Assembly: GCA_032209605.1 (NCBI GenBank)
Contig: JASFXZ010000052.1
Coordinates: 1,736,001 to 1,800,000 of the forward strand
Source of the DNA: Mactromeris polynyma
Taxonomy: Eukaryota; Mollusca; Bivalvia; Venerida; Mactridae
Length of the DNA stretch: 64,000 nucleotides
Reading direction: 5' to 3'
The notes under the pieces: model-generated
Told to the model about the DNA's origin: nothing
Database searches by the model: none
Seen by the model: only the letters and a program-made list of their open reading frames with translations
Shown here: positions 38,342 to 50,500 of the stretch, in pieces
How the letters are laid out: each line of letters starts with the position of its first letter
Position numbering within the stretch: the first letter of the stretch is position 1
Translations under genes and position numbers: made by a program

Positions 38342-39275
38342 CATGGGCGGGTCCAGCGGGGGGGTCCGGGAATGGCTTAGACCCCCCCTGGAAAAAATAA
38401 AAAAATGATAAACAAGCGTGATAAATCGACAGCTTTCTATAACATTAATCAATGAATAATAAATTTATCAAACATTATGTTCCATAGCTTCACTTTTATC
38501 GTTATTGTGTATCTTTCTGAATTCAATATTGCATCAATCACCCGTGTAATGAATGTGTAAGCGACTGTGCTAGGCTGTATGTCAGGTTGTTGCTACGCTG
38601 CGTAAATATTTATAGCTGACACGCAAATATTCATATTTGTGACGTCATTTAAGGCAATAGTGACGTAGTTATTTGATGTATCAAGAATTTGCAGTGCAGT
38701 TTGGCTTTCGAGTAAAAACAGCACGTCATTCTTGTTAGCTTGATTTTTTTCCGCAATTAATAATGTCAGTTGAAATAAATAAACTGCATTTCGCGTTACA
38801 AAAGTCTGCCAGCTATGGATGGCAATCATTTAAATTCCAGGTGTCTTTAAATTTACGTCATCCAAGCCTAAAGAGCACAACTTCAGAATTTTTGAAATCT
38901 GCCTCTGTTGCTTCTCTCCAATACTGTCAGGAAGATAACATTTCAAGATTTCTGTACCCTACTGATGCCCCTCCAAACCTAACCCCTGTGTCCATTTTTG
39001 GCGATGGCAATTGCTTCTTTCGGGCGTTGTCATTAGCCATCTTCGGCCACGAGGAAAGACATAATTTGTTCTTAAAAATCGTAAAAAAACTTTTAAAAAA
39101 ACACAAAAACCGGATCTTTATTAGTGGAGTCCTCCTCGTGGTTAGAACCGGTAACATTTGTTAAAACAGATACAAACGGCTAACATCTGCTTGAATGTGG
39201 AAAGGGATTGTATTTCTGTAATTTTGTGGGCAAAAGTTGGACCCCCCCTGGAGAAAAATCCTGGATCCGCCCCTG
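38342..39275 (+). mobile_element. TIR element carrying an OTU-type ORF (hAT-like ends)
   Basis: The left end reads CATGGGCGGGTCCAG and the right end, reverse complemented, CAGGGGCGGATCCAG; both continue into G-rich/C-rich sequence with CCCCCCCTGG. The flanks share atata(c). Ends of this CAGGGGCGG type are typical of hAT-like elements in invertebrates (from memory), although the visible direct repeat is shorter than the 8 bp expected. The element is 934 bp with one ORF and no transposase, so it is non-autonomous. Confidence 0.7.
38763..39164 (+). CDS. Truncated OTU-like cysteine protease in a transposon
   Basis: This 133-residue ORF has no visible domain up to about residue 70, then PVSIFGDGNCFFRALSLAIF, the OTU core with Asp81 and catalytic Cys84, then HEERHNLFLKIVKKLL. 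OTU domains remove ubiquitin chains and normally run about 120-130 residues, ending in a catalytic His strand. Here the ORF stops about 50 residues after the Cys, so that part is missing and activity is unlikely. It fills the middle of the TIR element. Upstream, GTGACGTCAT at about 38639 is a CRE-like site that might serve as promoter. Confidence 0.65.
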   Translation: MSVEINKLHFALQKSASYGWQSFKFQVSLNLRHPSLKSTTSEFLKSASVASLQYCQEDNISRFLYPTDAPPNLTPVSIFGDGNCFFRALSLAIFGHEERHNLFLKIVKKLLKKHKNRIFISGVLLVVRTGNIC

Positions 39276-39345
39276 ATATACCTCATATACCGCCCAGTGT
39301 GAACTATGACATTCGAACTGTGGCTATACAGTATGACCTAAAAAC

Positions 39346-39690
39346 TATGAACTAGCCTTCGAACAAGGAATTGCGAAGTATGAACAGTGAAGTGTGAACT
39401 ATGAACTAGCCTACGAACAAGGAATTGTGAAGTATGAACAGTGAAGTGTGAACTATGAACTAGCCTACGAACAAGGAATTGTGAAGTATGAACAGTGAAG
39501 TGTGAACTATGAACTAGCCTACGAACAAGGAATTGTGAAGTATGAACAGTGAAGTGTGAACTATGAACTAGCCTACGAACAAGGAATTGTGAAGTATGAA
39601 CAGTGAAGTGTGAACTATGAACTAGCCTACGAACAAGGAATTGTGAAGTATGAACAGTGAAGTGTGAACTATGAACTGTTGAATGAAAAA
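39346..39690 (+). repeat. 54-bp minisatellite, 6 copies
   Basis: Units carry AACTAGCCTACGAACAAGGA and AAGTATGAACAGTGAAGTGT. Only the first unit differs (CTTCG, TGCG). Shorter GAAGTRTGAAC sub-repeats are visible within a unit. Confidence 0.95.
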
Positions 39691-39970
39691 TGAGTTCAAT
39701 GAATTAACAAATTAAGTGACGGTAGTGAGCCAGTTGTTTGTCACATTTAAGAGACCTTTGCAGAACTTCTATCAATCCTTACCGTATTATCGGCACAAAG
39801 TAACCCACGTAGATCTAGAGTAGACGAAATGCAACATCAACTTGTTCAATCCAGCTTGGCGTTCAAACTTCAATTTCAATCCTGATTAGGCTTCGAATCC
39901 CCGAACATTAAACTCATTCGACTAACACGTCACGTCAGATACAAGAAAATCTTTACACACAAAATGTTAC

Positions 39971-40130
39971 CTGTTTTGCAAGAGATATTAGTAACGAGCA
40001 CATATATATATACGAAACGCCGCGTCTAACGACTCAATCACGGACTGCACGTGCGAAGTATTCGTGGCTAAAGACTGTTAAGTCCGGCCGGTTCGGTTTG
40101 GTACGTCATTTCCTCTACAATTTACAACAC
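39971..40130 (-). promoter_or_regulatory. Candidate promoter and 5' UTR exon of the acidic repeat gene
   Basis: A CpG-rich island in AT-rich DNA (CGAAACGCCGCG, TCCGGCCGGTTCGG) with TACGTCA, half of a CRE-like site, ends at a minus-strand donor GTAACA at 39970. Position and strand fit the gene starting at 37666. No TSS evidence. Confidence 0.35.
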
Positions 40131-41144
40131 CGATATTATAGATGGATAGCAAAGAAAAGTGCGGACTCGGAATTCAAAAACCATACAGACAATGTATTTA
40201 TCTAAATATGGACTGCGGACAATGACCACGTTTTAAATTCTAGTTTAAGAATTAATACTCGAGGATCGGATTGGAAATTTACCTTTGTTGATAGTTAACA
40301 TATGGTTTGCAACTATAATGTATTAATTGAACGATCTCACTAATTATATTGCTGAGAATTTGTTTCACAGTTATTAGTCATGCACACAAATGTCATTCTA
40401 ACTCTCTAGACTGGTTCACATTAATTGCGTAGTTGACGTGCACAACATACACAAAATCGTTTCTTATAACTCATAATATTAATTGTATTTTGTATTCGTC
40501 GGCATGAATGATTTTAATTGAATATTTTCAAAGTATTGAACATTTCATTTTCAACAGAATATGCCAATATTTTTGTCTATTTAGACATCCAACGAGGTGT
40601 GTTAGAGATTCAAGCGCAATTTACTTGATAACAAAACGTCCAGGTTCCCTCAGATGTTCAAACTAATCACCAAATGATACACTACATGTACACTTGTATT
40701 ATCTAGATGTTTGTCGTGTCTTAATTTAATTTATTTTGTATTTAATGTGTCTTTGAACAAAGATGGACATTTCCTTTCTTCATCATGTAATATGGTTTGA
40801 CAGTCAACCGTATGCTCGTGTTCTTATTCTTTGCTTGTGTGTTACTGTTTGTCGTATTTTTCTTTTGTATATAATGCCCTATCATTGTCATTTTGCTATT
40901 GCATATAAGTTATATTTCAATTCGCTATTGTTTGTGATTTTACCTTAGTTTTCCGAGCATTTGTCGAAGGCAAACATCTTGTGCAGGTTATACCTTTATG
41001 GAGTTACATGTACGTATGTATTAGGGCTAAATTTTCTATATTTTTTTCTACTTTAGGCAATATTTACTAATTTCTTTAACTTAGGCACTAGAACTAACAA
41101 TTACAGGGTAGTTTCTAAATTTAAGAAAATCGTATTTTATTCAT
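40131..41144. other. Non-coding stretch
   Basis: AT-rich, no exon or repeat recognised. If 39971-40130 is a promoter this is its upstream flank. Confidence 0.4.
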
Positions 41145-42040
41145 GCATAATATTGTGTTCCTATTCATATGTGCATAATATGTGTTCCTATGCATGTGTA
41201 GAACATTGTGTTCCTATTCATATGTGTATAAAATTGTGTTCCTATTCATATATGCAGAATATTGTGTTCCTTTTCATATGTGTAGAATATTGTGTTCCTA
41301 TTCATGTATGTAGATTATTGTGTTCCTATTCATATGTGTAGATTATTGTGTTCCTATTCATGTGTGTAGATTATTGTGGTCCTATTCATATGTGCAGATT
41401 ATTGTGTTCCTATTCATGTGTAGAATATTGTGTTCCTATTCATGTGTAGAATATTGTGTTCCTATTCATGTGTGTAGATTATTGTGTTCCTATTGATGTG
41501 TAGAATATTGTGTTCCTATTCATGTGTGTAGATTATTGTGTTCCTATTCATGTGTAGAATATTGTGTTCCTATTCATGTGTGTAGATTATTGTGTTCCTA
41601 TTCATATGTGCAGAATATTGTGTTCCTATTCATATGTGTAGAATATCGTGTTCCTATTCATATGTGTAGACTATTGTGTTCCTATTCATATGTGTAGACT
41701 ATTGTGTTCCTATTCATGTGTGTAGATTATTGTGTTCCTATTCATGTGTAGAATATTGTGTTCCTATTCACATGTGTAGAATATTGTGTTCCTATTCATG
41801 TGTAGACTATTGTGTTCCTATTCACATGTGTAGAATATTGTGTTCCTATTCATGTGTAGAATATTGTGTTCCTATTCATGTGTAGACTATTGTGTTCCTA
41901 TTCATGTGTAGACTATTGTGTTCCTATTCATGTGTAGACTATTGTGTTCCTATTCATATGTGTAGAATATTGTGTTCCTATTCATATGTGCAGAATATTG
42001 TGTTCCTATTCATATGTGTAGAATATTGTGTTTCCTGTTC
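41145..42040 (+). repeat. 26/28-bp minisatellite, about 33 units
   Basis: Units ATTGTGTTCCTATTCATGTG plus TAGAAT (26 bp) are mixed with 28-bp units having an extra AT or GT (CATATGTGTAGAAT). Point changes (GATTATT, GACTATT, GAATATT) define subtypes arranged in runs. Confidence 0.95.
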
Positions 42041-42729
42041 ATGGATGTAGAACATGTGTCTGAATTCATACATACAAAATGTTGCATTCGTATTCATATA
42101 CATGTTATACTATGTGGGTTATAATTCAGCAAGTCATATACCAGTAAATACCCTAGCGACATATAATGCCCATGAAGATAACAGTGTGATATTGAAAGTC
42201 ATGTAGATGTAATGCTATGTAAATCTAGCAAAACAGAACAATGCATTCTTAGTATGGAAATTACACCAAAGGTACACAAACGTATGACAAACACGGTGTT
42301 GAGACAAACAAATCATTTATTCATTAACAGACTGACAGAACTTAACAATAAACTATGACTAAGTCAAAGTTTGAAACATAGCTCTGGTATAAAATTTGAA
42401 AATAAAACATTTCTAAATATTTCATTAAAGTAAAAGTGAAAGCCATTTTAAGTACACTTGTCTGAAATAGGCTTCTTATCAAGTAGGCCAGTTTGACCAA
42501 CATGTCAAGGAACAATATGCATTTTTACAAATCTGATATATAGAACACATATTCAAACAACACATTATTCTGTGTACCAACATTAAGTAGATATTTATGG
42601 TTTGATTCAAAGCAACAGTTTTTGTTCCTAAATTCAACGTCTATCACATGGTCTGTAAATACTTATGAGAAACTGTGCAATCATACAATACTTAATTACT
42701 ATGCCATTATCAGATATACAAACCAAAAT

Positions 42730-42960
42730 AAAAAGACAAGAGATGTTTGTAAAACATTTTGCCCCCTGTGACTTTGACCTTTGACCATATTCCTCTACTA
42801 CCCAAGGTGAATGCGTGGACCAAGTTTGAGGATGATAGATCAAGGGGTTATTGAGTTATTGATCGGAAACGAAAAGGTTACGGACCGACAGACATACCAA
42901 CCAGCTGACATGTGCAAACCAATATGCACTCTCTTCCTCGAAGGGGGGCAAAATAAAAAG
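42730..42960. repeat. Molluscan dispersed repeat with DR1-like site
   Basis: GTGACTTTGACCTTTGACCA, GTTACGGACCGACAGACA and CTTCCTCGAAGGGGGGCAAA mark a repeat type I know from bivalves. TGACCTTTGACC within it fits the DR1 element of nuclear receptors. Confidence 0.55.
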
Positions 42961-43779
42961 ATAAAGTGAAAGAAATGTATAATGATTTTGTAACAAAATT
43001 ACATAGGCTTCAAAATTTACGATATTATGAATAAAAAAAATTAAGCCACTCTTAACATCTTTACAGGAAGTAGATAAACCATGAAGGCAGACATTAAAAT
43101 GTTGGTAAAAGTTTTAAGTATGACAACTGGACATGCCAAAACAAGGTGGTATCCAAAAGTTTTTTACATTTTTAATAAATGTTATATAAAAAGATAAATA
43201 TTCTAGTTATAAAACATTAATATAGGGTGAGTTGATTACTAAACATTGTAATATGGCATAGTTAAGAATAAATCAGAAAAATATTATTTTTTTAAAGATA
43301 ATACTAAGTAAACTAAAACTTTCATACAGAAATTGATATGGTACATACATACACATACATGGGACTAAGAACATTATCAACAAAACTGGAATATCAGTTT
43401 CCATAGCCACTGGACAGAGCCAGAAATAAACTAAAGCAATAATAGTATATATTTTAGTAATATTAAAGCAATCAGATATGAGGTATAGTATTACATATCA
43501 ATAACTACAAGATTTATAATCAAGGCACTTATTGCTTGAAGAATATAAATATAGAGCCATATAGAACGCACTACTTTCCCTTGTGAAAGGACAACAGGAA
43601 GCAGCAAAAAGGTGCATATCAATGAGCAAAGTTTTTGACCAATCACCACACAGAATTCACCATGGAGAATTTTACAAACACTAAATCTGATTATTACAGT
43701 TAGAAACACAACAAAAACAGAAAAATGAAGATACAAGCAAAATTTACACTGAAAACATGCTCTCAATAGTACAATGAGT

Positions 43780-43930
43780 TGCCAAAACCCCTGACAACAG
43801 GGCTCAAGGTAATTAAAGTGAACTTGGCGACCAGTCTAAGAATGCAGCATCACCATTGGTTAGTTAATTTTAAGGCTGTAACCAGAACCCGCCAATCAGA
43901 ATTGAGATTTGTCACCAAACAATGATCTGT
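43780..43930. repeat. Dispersed repeat shared with 52633-52740
   Basis: GCGACCAGTCTAAGAATGCA and CATTGGTTAGTTAATTTTAA match the other copy. Confidence 0.6.
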
Positions 43931-45626
43931 AACTTCTTTTCAACTTCCTAATACATGCCATTACATATCTTCTAATTATATAAAAATGTTTTTCAGCTTA
44001 ATTTATCACAAATATTATCAAAGATTTGGTTTTGAACTTTAAATCATTAAAATCCATAAAACCATAACGGACAAACAGAACTAAAACAATTTTTACAAAC
44101 CAGGCATAGTACAATTCCTTCAAAGAGTTCCTTCTTTTTCATGTGGTAATTTGTAATTTTTTGGCGTAGCTGTATAATATTGATTTTGAACTACATTTTA
44201 GACCAATCAAATGCTGTACATGAAGCACATTGTTTAATTATGCAAAGAATTAGACGATATGATTGGTTCATATTTAAAGCAGAAGCGCCAAACAGGGTGT
44301 CTCGAAAAGATAATTCACTTTTTACTAATTTAAGCCCTTACTAAAATTTAATACAAGAAGAAACGTATTAAGTATGTGTTAACTTTTCTATCACAAACTG
44401 ACATGAGTTCTTCCAATTTCATAGTTTTCAGTAATTAATTGTTGAAAGATACTACTTTTCCTGAAGCTTACCCCTCTTGCAAATCATGTATAACATCGTT
44501 GTAGGCTACGTTGTTAATCTTTTTTTAAAGATACTTCTTGTTACTTTTAACATTCCAAGAGATATACTTTCTAAACATTCTAAACAATACATTTACTATC
44601 ATGATTTTATAAATTCCATGACATTTAAGGCTGTTAATAATTAGTATGAAAGTGTTCACATTGATATTGATATACAGTCATGTATCATACAAAATACCAT
44701 AATTACATCATGGACAAAACAACTACCTGATAAACACTAAAACAAAACACACAAATGGTTATTTTCATTCAGAAGACTGAAGTGTGATCATGTATTCAAA
44801 TAGCCAGATCAGGTATTTTATACAATTATATTGCTTTCAGATCAACTTTGAGAACATGTAGATTGCATAATCACTCCACAAATAAATCACCCAATATTAA
44901 ACAAAGCATCATTTTATTTCATCGATACATGAAGGTCGCTTTTGCAAAACAACATTTTGTTTCAGGGAATTACAGCACTTTTAATATGGTCATCTATTAG
45001 CTGTAGCATTTAATTAAAAAACACGACATCTTTATTGCGTTTTTCTCAGAAACGAGGCTCAGTGCATTTGGGCCAAAAATCTCAGAGACTGCCACATATA
45101 TGTAAAAGCTATAAGCAAAGGCGTTACATACACCATAACCACTGGATACAAACAGAAAAGCTGTAGAGATTTCAATGTCACAGATACACTAGCATAAACC
45201 AGACATTATAGAACAGAAAGTGAGCACGATTGTACAGTATAAGATTGTACAGGTAATGACATGGCAATCAAGGTCAGGGGCATACCATGAATAGATTGAG
45301 AGTTACTCACAGGGGTGGGTTTCGGAGGAGGCTTACATTTTCATTGCCATTTTTCAAGTTTTTAACACCTTCAATTTTTAAACCTTTCGTATTAAAGTTT
45401 ACTCATGTGAGTAAATGAAAATGGCACACTATGCGCCTGGGGTATATGTTACATACTTGACAACTAAGGGTAACAGAACTCATTTTGGGGGTTCACAAAC
45501 GCTTCTGCATGAAAGATATCTGAAAGTACTGATTCATGAACTTTCTGATTTGTGAAAATATCCACTTATACAGCAGTGATGTGTACTATGACCCTAAAAC
45601 AGGTATTGAAGCCATATTAAGTACAG

Positions 45627-45802
45627 TAAACATCATTAATAAGACCACCTTCGGGACACTTGAAAACGGGTCTTCTTATCGAGGTGGTCATCATATTGAG
45701 GTTGAATAAAGAGCTAACAGTGAAATTGGACTTGAACATTTTGTTCATAATTTTGAGGTGGTTTTATTGTTGAGGTGATCCTTATGCAAGGTTTTATTGT
45801 AT
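45627..45802. mobile_element. MITE, CAGTAAAACCTC family
   Basis: TACAGTAAACATCATTAATA at the left and AAGGTTTTATTGTATG at the right, with GAAAACGGGTCTTCTTATCG inside. Diverged ends. Confidence 0.65.
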
Positions 45803-47300
45803 GTTAGGTCCTGATCGATCAGCAGCTGAATACCACTCCCTTACTATTCCAGCTACCCCATCAATTTCTATTTCCTAAACAGGGCCCTGCAACCCCTAGT
45901 ATCAGAGATTTGTGAAACAATTTTTCCCCGTTCTCAATCACAATACAATGAATGATAAACAAAGAATTATTTTATGCTTCCCTTAAATATGATTAGAATA
46001 TTATGCATGAACAAAAGTCCCTAACACGGTGAAATGCACATTAACATAGTGACAAAACAGCAGTGTTAAGACTGTTTCCTAATCTTAGTATGAAGTGAAA
46101 GAGTATCAAACATTGTCAATGGAAAAGCAAAAATTAAATGTTTAAAACCTAGCACTGTAAATATATAATATAGATAATATAAACCAAATTTATAATTAGG
46201 TTAATAATAACATTTAAAGCTATTTTAGTTTAAAAGCTTTCAGTACCAAACTGATCCCCAATATTATAATGAGTTGAACAGCATGTTATGTAACAAAGTA
46301 TACCTCATAATTGGCCCCTAATAACACACATACCCTTTTTGAAAACTCAACCCCTTCAATATGATCAAAACATACACATTACTTGGTCATGTCAAAGAAA
46401 ACTTCATGTATCTGTCAACAATATTACAGCATAAAGTGTTAAGTATAAAGCATTAAGTAAATAACATGATTTCAAAACTTCATAAAACACTACTAAACAA
46501 ACAAAATAATAATAAAAACTTTCCAAGGATATAAAAAAATCAACTTGCCATGTTTAAGACAAATATTGCTACTATCAGTCCAAAAATACTCCCCCCCCCC
46601 CCCCAAATACTAAAGCCACATCAATTTGATTTGTTGTTCTTCAGAACCACCTCATCAGTTTTCAGAAGCAAGACAAAAATTCTTTCGTAAAATTATATTT
46701 AAAAAAATGATTTATTCTTCCAGTTTTATTGTTGACTATTTACTCCATAGTAAAGATTGATAAAAAATACAGTTCATTTCTATAAAATCATAAATTCCTT
46801 AAAAATTTGAGAACCTTTTGTTTGGATACTTAACTAATCACAAGAAAAATCATCAAACAATATTTCATATTTAATTGTTTTTTTTTTCATATTAAAAAAT
46901 CATAATTCAAAAATTACATTTTATACATTATCAAAATTTGCATACAAAGTGCCTTACATAGTCAACATAATCAATATTTCATTATAAGAGTGGTTATTGG
47001 TTTCATACATAAACATGATTTCATTAAATATTCAAAGTGTATTGCATATTCAAACATAATGCATATTTAAAGTTCATTACATATTTGAAGAGAAACACCT
47101 CATCAAAAGGTAGTTAAACCAAGACACCTTCATATACAGTATGTCATAAAGACACAAACAGCAAATTTGCTATTCAATACATCACCAACAACTGAAGTCC
47201 CAAATTACGGTCCTGTTTTTTTATATAGTTTTCCACTAATTTATTGTCTTTGGTTTCAAAGTTGTTGTTAACGCTGTATAGTAATGCAACAATGTCCTGT

Positions 47301-47306
47301 TTTATT
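47301..47306 (-). promoter_or_regulatory. Candidate poly(A) signal of the kinase gene
   Basis: AATAAA on the minus strand (tttatt on plus) lies 36 bp past the stop codon. Such a short 3' UTR is possible, but several further AATAAA motifs occur in the AT-rich DNA to the left, so the true end is unknown. Confidence 0.3.
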
Positions 47307-47341
47307 CATGACAAAGGCTTCAATGCTACAGCTCATAAAGT

Positions 47342-47506
47342 TTAATATATCATTCCACGTTCAATCCACCATGGATCACTGTCTATGGCTTCCTTCATTA
47401 TCAAGGTCAGACTTTCGTTACCAAGAGAATTTTCAAGGTCGATAAAGTCTCCATCCTGCAGCTTCAAATTAAACCGTGTAAGGCCATATTCTCTGGGCAT
47501 ATTATG
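47342..47506 (-). CDS. Kinase gene terminal exon
   Basis: Acceptor tatttcag at phase 0. It encodes HNMPREYGLTRFNLKLQDGD through IMKEAIDSDPWWIERGMIY and a TAA at 47344-47342. The FNLKLQDGDFIDLE hairpin and helix repeat the pattern of the previous exon. Confidence 0.85.
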   Translation of the reverse strand, partial: HNMPREYGLTRFNLKLQDGDFIDLENSLGNESLTLIMKEAIDSDPWWIERGMIY

Positions 47507-50500
47507 CTGAAATATAAAGAGTACATGTGGCAATAACTGGCAATAGTATTGATATAAATACAGTAAAAACTCGTTATCTCGAGTAGCGTTTTGACGAGCA
47601 CATGGTTTATCTCGAGATGTTATTTTCACTGTAGAGAATGTTACAGGAAACGGTCATCAATTGCAGACTTTATAAAACAAGTTGTCTGAAAATGATAAAA
47701 ACAAGCCTTTCTGAGAATTAATTTCATAAATTCAATACTTTATGAACATGAATGAATATTATAAAGTCTGACCTCGTTTATTTGAAAACCTATCCGAATA
47801 CACGATATCATCCAAAATAAATATCAGGTCCCAATGTATCTTCTTATGCACGTTGAATTGAAACAGCCTGTTCGAAACCATGTATTATTCGAAACAAAAT
47901 TTCCCGATTAATCGAATGAATGAGGTCTGACTGTATTTTTATTCTTTTGACTGACTTCGTATTCCAGAAGAAATCAATTACTATTTCATCTAAACGTGTC
48001 CAAAATTAACCACTCTCAATAGAGTGGGAATTATTATCCTTTGTTGCTATGACCTGACAATTCTTATGATTATATTCACATACCCTCGAGAATCCATCCA
48101 TGGCCTCTTCAATAATATGTCTCCATGGTTGACTAAAATAGTTTGATTTAAATTTCATTCTTATCTCGTTGCCATTAACAACACTTCTAAATGTAATGGT
48201 TACACTGACATCTGAAAAACAACAAACAAAATGGGTGCAGGAGAGCAAATTACCTGTAAACTTGCAGGTTTTGAAATTTCTAATACTACAGATTACTACT
48301 GAATTTGCAAGAAAATTATACCACCAAATTGACAAACATTTACCTTATCAGTTATATTATATTGCAAAGACTACAAAATGTAAAGATTTTTGGATACAGT
48401 CAATATTTCCACACCCACCTGAATTTCATCTCCAACAGGATACTGAATTTGTTTCAAAATGAAATATCGAAATTTAGCAAAAGACTTAGCAAATAAATAG
48501 ACATGTATAGTATCAGGCAATGACATCTCTGCAACATTTTCTTTTGGAAACTAGCAGCCCCTCCTGGCCTTCTCTTGAGTGACTGTCCTTATTCCATTTT
48601 GTACGCCCAGAGGAGTGGGGAGGCCCTGTATTATGTATGTGGCCTTCCCCAAGCTACACTGTTAATAATGCATTTCATTCTCAAAATTTTCTTACTGCCA
48701 TTTTATACATTATTCATTGACAACTAGCCACATTATGTATTTTCCCAATAGTGAAACTGTTAATCTAATTCTTAAACTTAAGATACAGTGTAAACATCAT
48801 TTTAAAAGAATCAGCATGCTTAGAAACTTACCTTCTACATCTAATAGATGTGCAAAACTCTCGGCTGGATTTTCAATGATTTCATTATCAAGTTCCCCAA
48901 AAACCTTAAATATAAGTTTGTCTAAATGTAATTTCAGTACACATAGACAAAAATGAAGTCATACAGTGACTCTTCAGCTAGACTAATGGTAAGACAAATG
49001 AAGCTCTAGCAGAGATATTGACACATAAGAAAAATAATCTTCCATGTCCCCTGCGTACCACCATACAAAGGATACCTCAATAGAGGTCTTTCATAGTACA
49101 TGTATAGCAGTCTTCCACTCCAACTGTCCAAACCCGACCATATCAACCACCCAAGGGAAACAGAAAACATGGAGTTTGTTGACATTTGGTCCCTATCCAT
49201 AGACAGCTCAAGATTCACAGCTAATTCAACTACAGTCAGACCTCGTTAATTCAAATTCATCGGCCCAAAGTTTCATTTACAATACAACAAAGTTTCGAAT
49301 AGATTTGATGTGCCTAAGAAGATTCATCTGGACCTGATATTTTATTCCTATAATACCAAGTATTCAGATAGAAGGTTGTTGAATAAACAAGTATTTGGTG
49401 CAACACCATTATACCTCAGTTTCAGTAAAGAACTACAACAGTTTTGCCCCTTTGATACAGCTTTTCTTCAGTCTGTGCCTCTAGCACTGATTTAGAAGTA
49501 TATTTTATTCTTACTTACCCGATCATCACATTCATCATCCGAGAAGGGAATACCCCCAATCCAGTTGACATGGTCACTATGTTGGGACAGAGCTTCCTCA
49601 GCAGTCCTTCCCAACTCTCCTACAAAACAAATATGATGCTTTTAACACAAGATATACCTTTGCACGAGTCTAGGTGCTAGAGATTGCATTCTAGGCCAGA
49701 TCATTTTTTAAACATCCCGTCTAGTGACTGTAGACAAACATTGACAAAACGTACGCATACTTTAAACAAGGGGAACCTGATTGACATGTAACTTGTGTCA
49801 TAAGAAATGCACTTTTCTTTCCATTTATATACCAATTAATTTCAGCTTGTGATGAAAGCATTGTCCTTATTTGAATCACTCTCTAACCTGTTAGCAGGAA
49901 AAACAGTATTAATTATTGTCTTACAAGGAGCTCACATGACCTTCTGGCCTTGAGTAAGCTGCCAAAACCTTATCCACTACATACCCCCCCCCACCCCCCA
50001 AAGTAAAGGCTAAAAGAAAACTGTACTTACTGAATACAACGTCTTGTTCCTCAAACTGAGATCTGGTGGTTGATGTTGACAGTTGTTCGTTCGGGGAAGA
50101 ACCCAGCGGGGTAAATAATGATTGTTTGTTACTTGCTGTTGAAACCTCAGATTGAGCCCGATACAAATCTGGACTTTTCTACAAAATTCATTGTACCATT
50201 TTAGCCTTTATGGTCCAAATAACTGGATTAACAGATCAGCAAGAGAGACCAAATATACTCAATATAAATACCTACGACTCGAGGACAGTAAATACTGCAT
50301 TTCATCAGCAATAACATATATGCTGTTGCGGCCGATATATTTACTCACAATTATTTATTACTAGATGTACTATGCAACACTATGAAATATAAAATATCTT
50401 CTTCTTTTTTTAAATTTTAAAACTTCGATTTATGATGAATATTTTGTCACATTTTAAAAAAGACTAAACATGTAGTATACTATTGTATGATTTCTAACGG

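Larger units (their letters stand above)
42961..47300. other. Region downstream of the kinase gene
   Basis: Apart from the repeat at 43780 and the MITE at 45627, AT-rich DNA with a C14 run at 46591-46604. Part may be a long 3' UTR. A hydrophobic 91-codon minus ORF at 43491-43766 shows no family and was not accepted as a gene. Confidence 0.4.

Noticed and set aside
41153..41885. Cys/Tyr-rich ORFs with repeated CVPIHVC-like text
   Set aside because: They are the 26/28-bp minisatellite read in one frame; 26-bp units shift the frame, so no long protein results.
45290..45320. Minus-strand GTGAGT donor at about 45310
   Set aside because: No open, protein-like exon precedes it.
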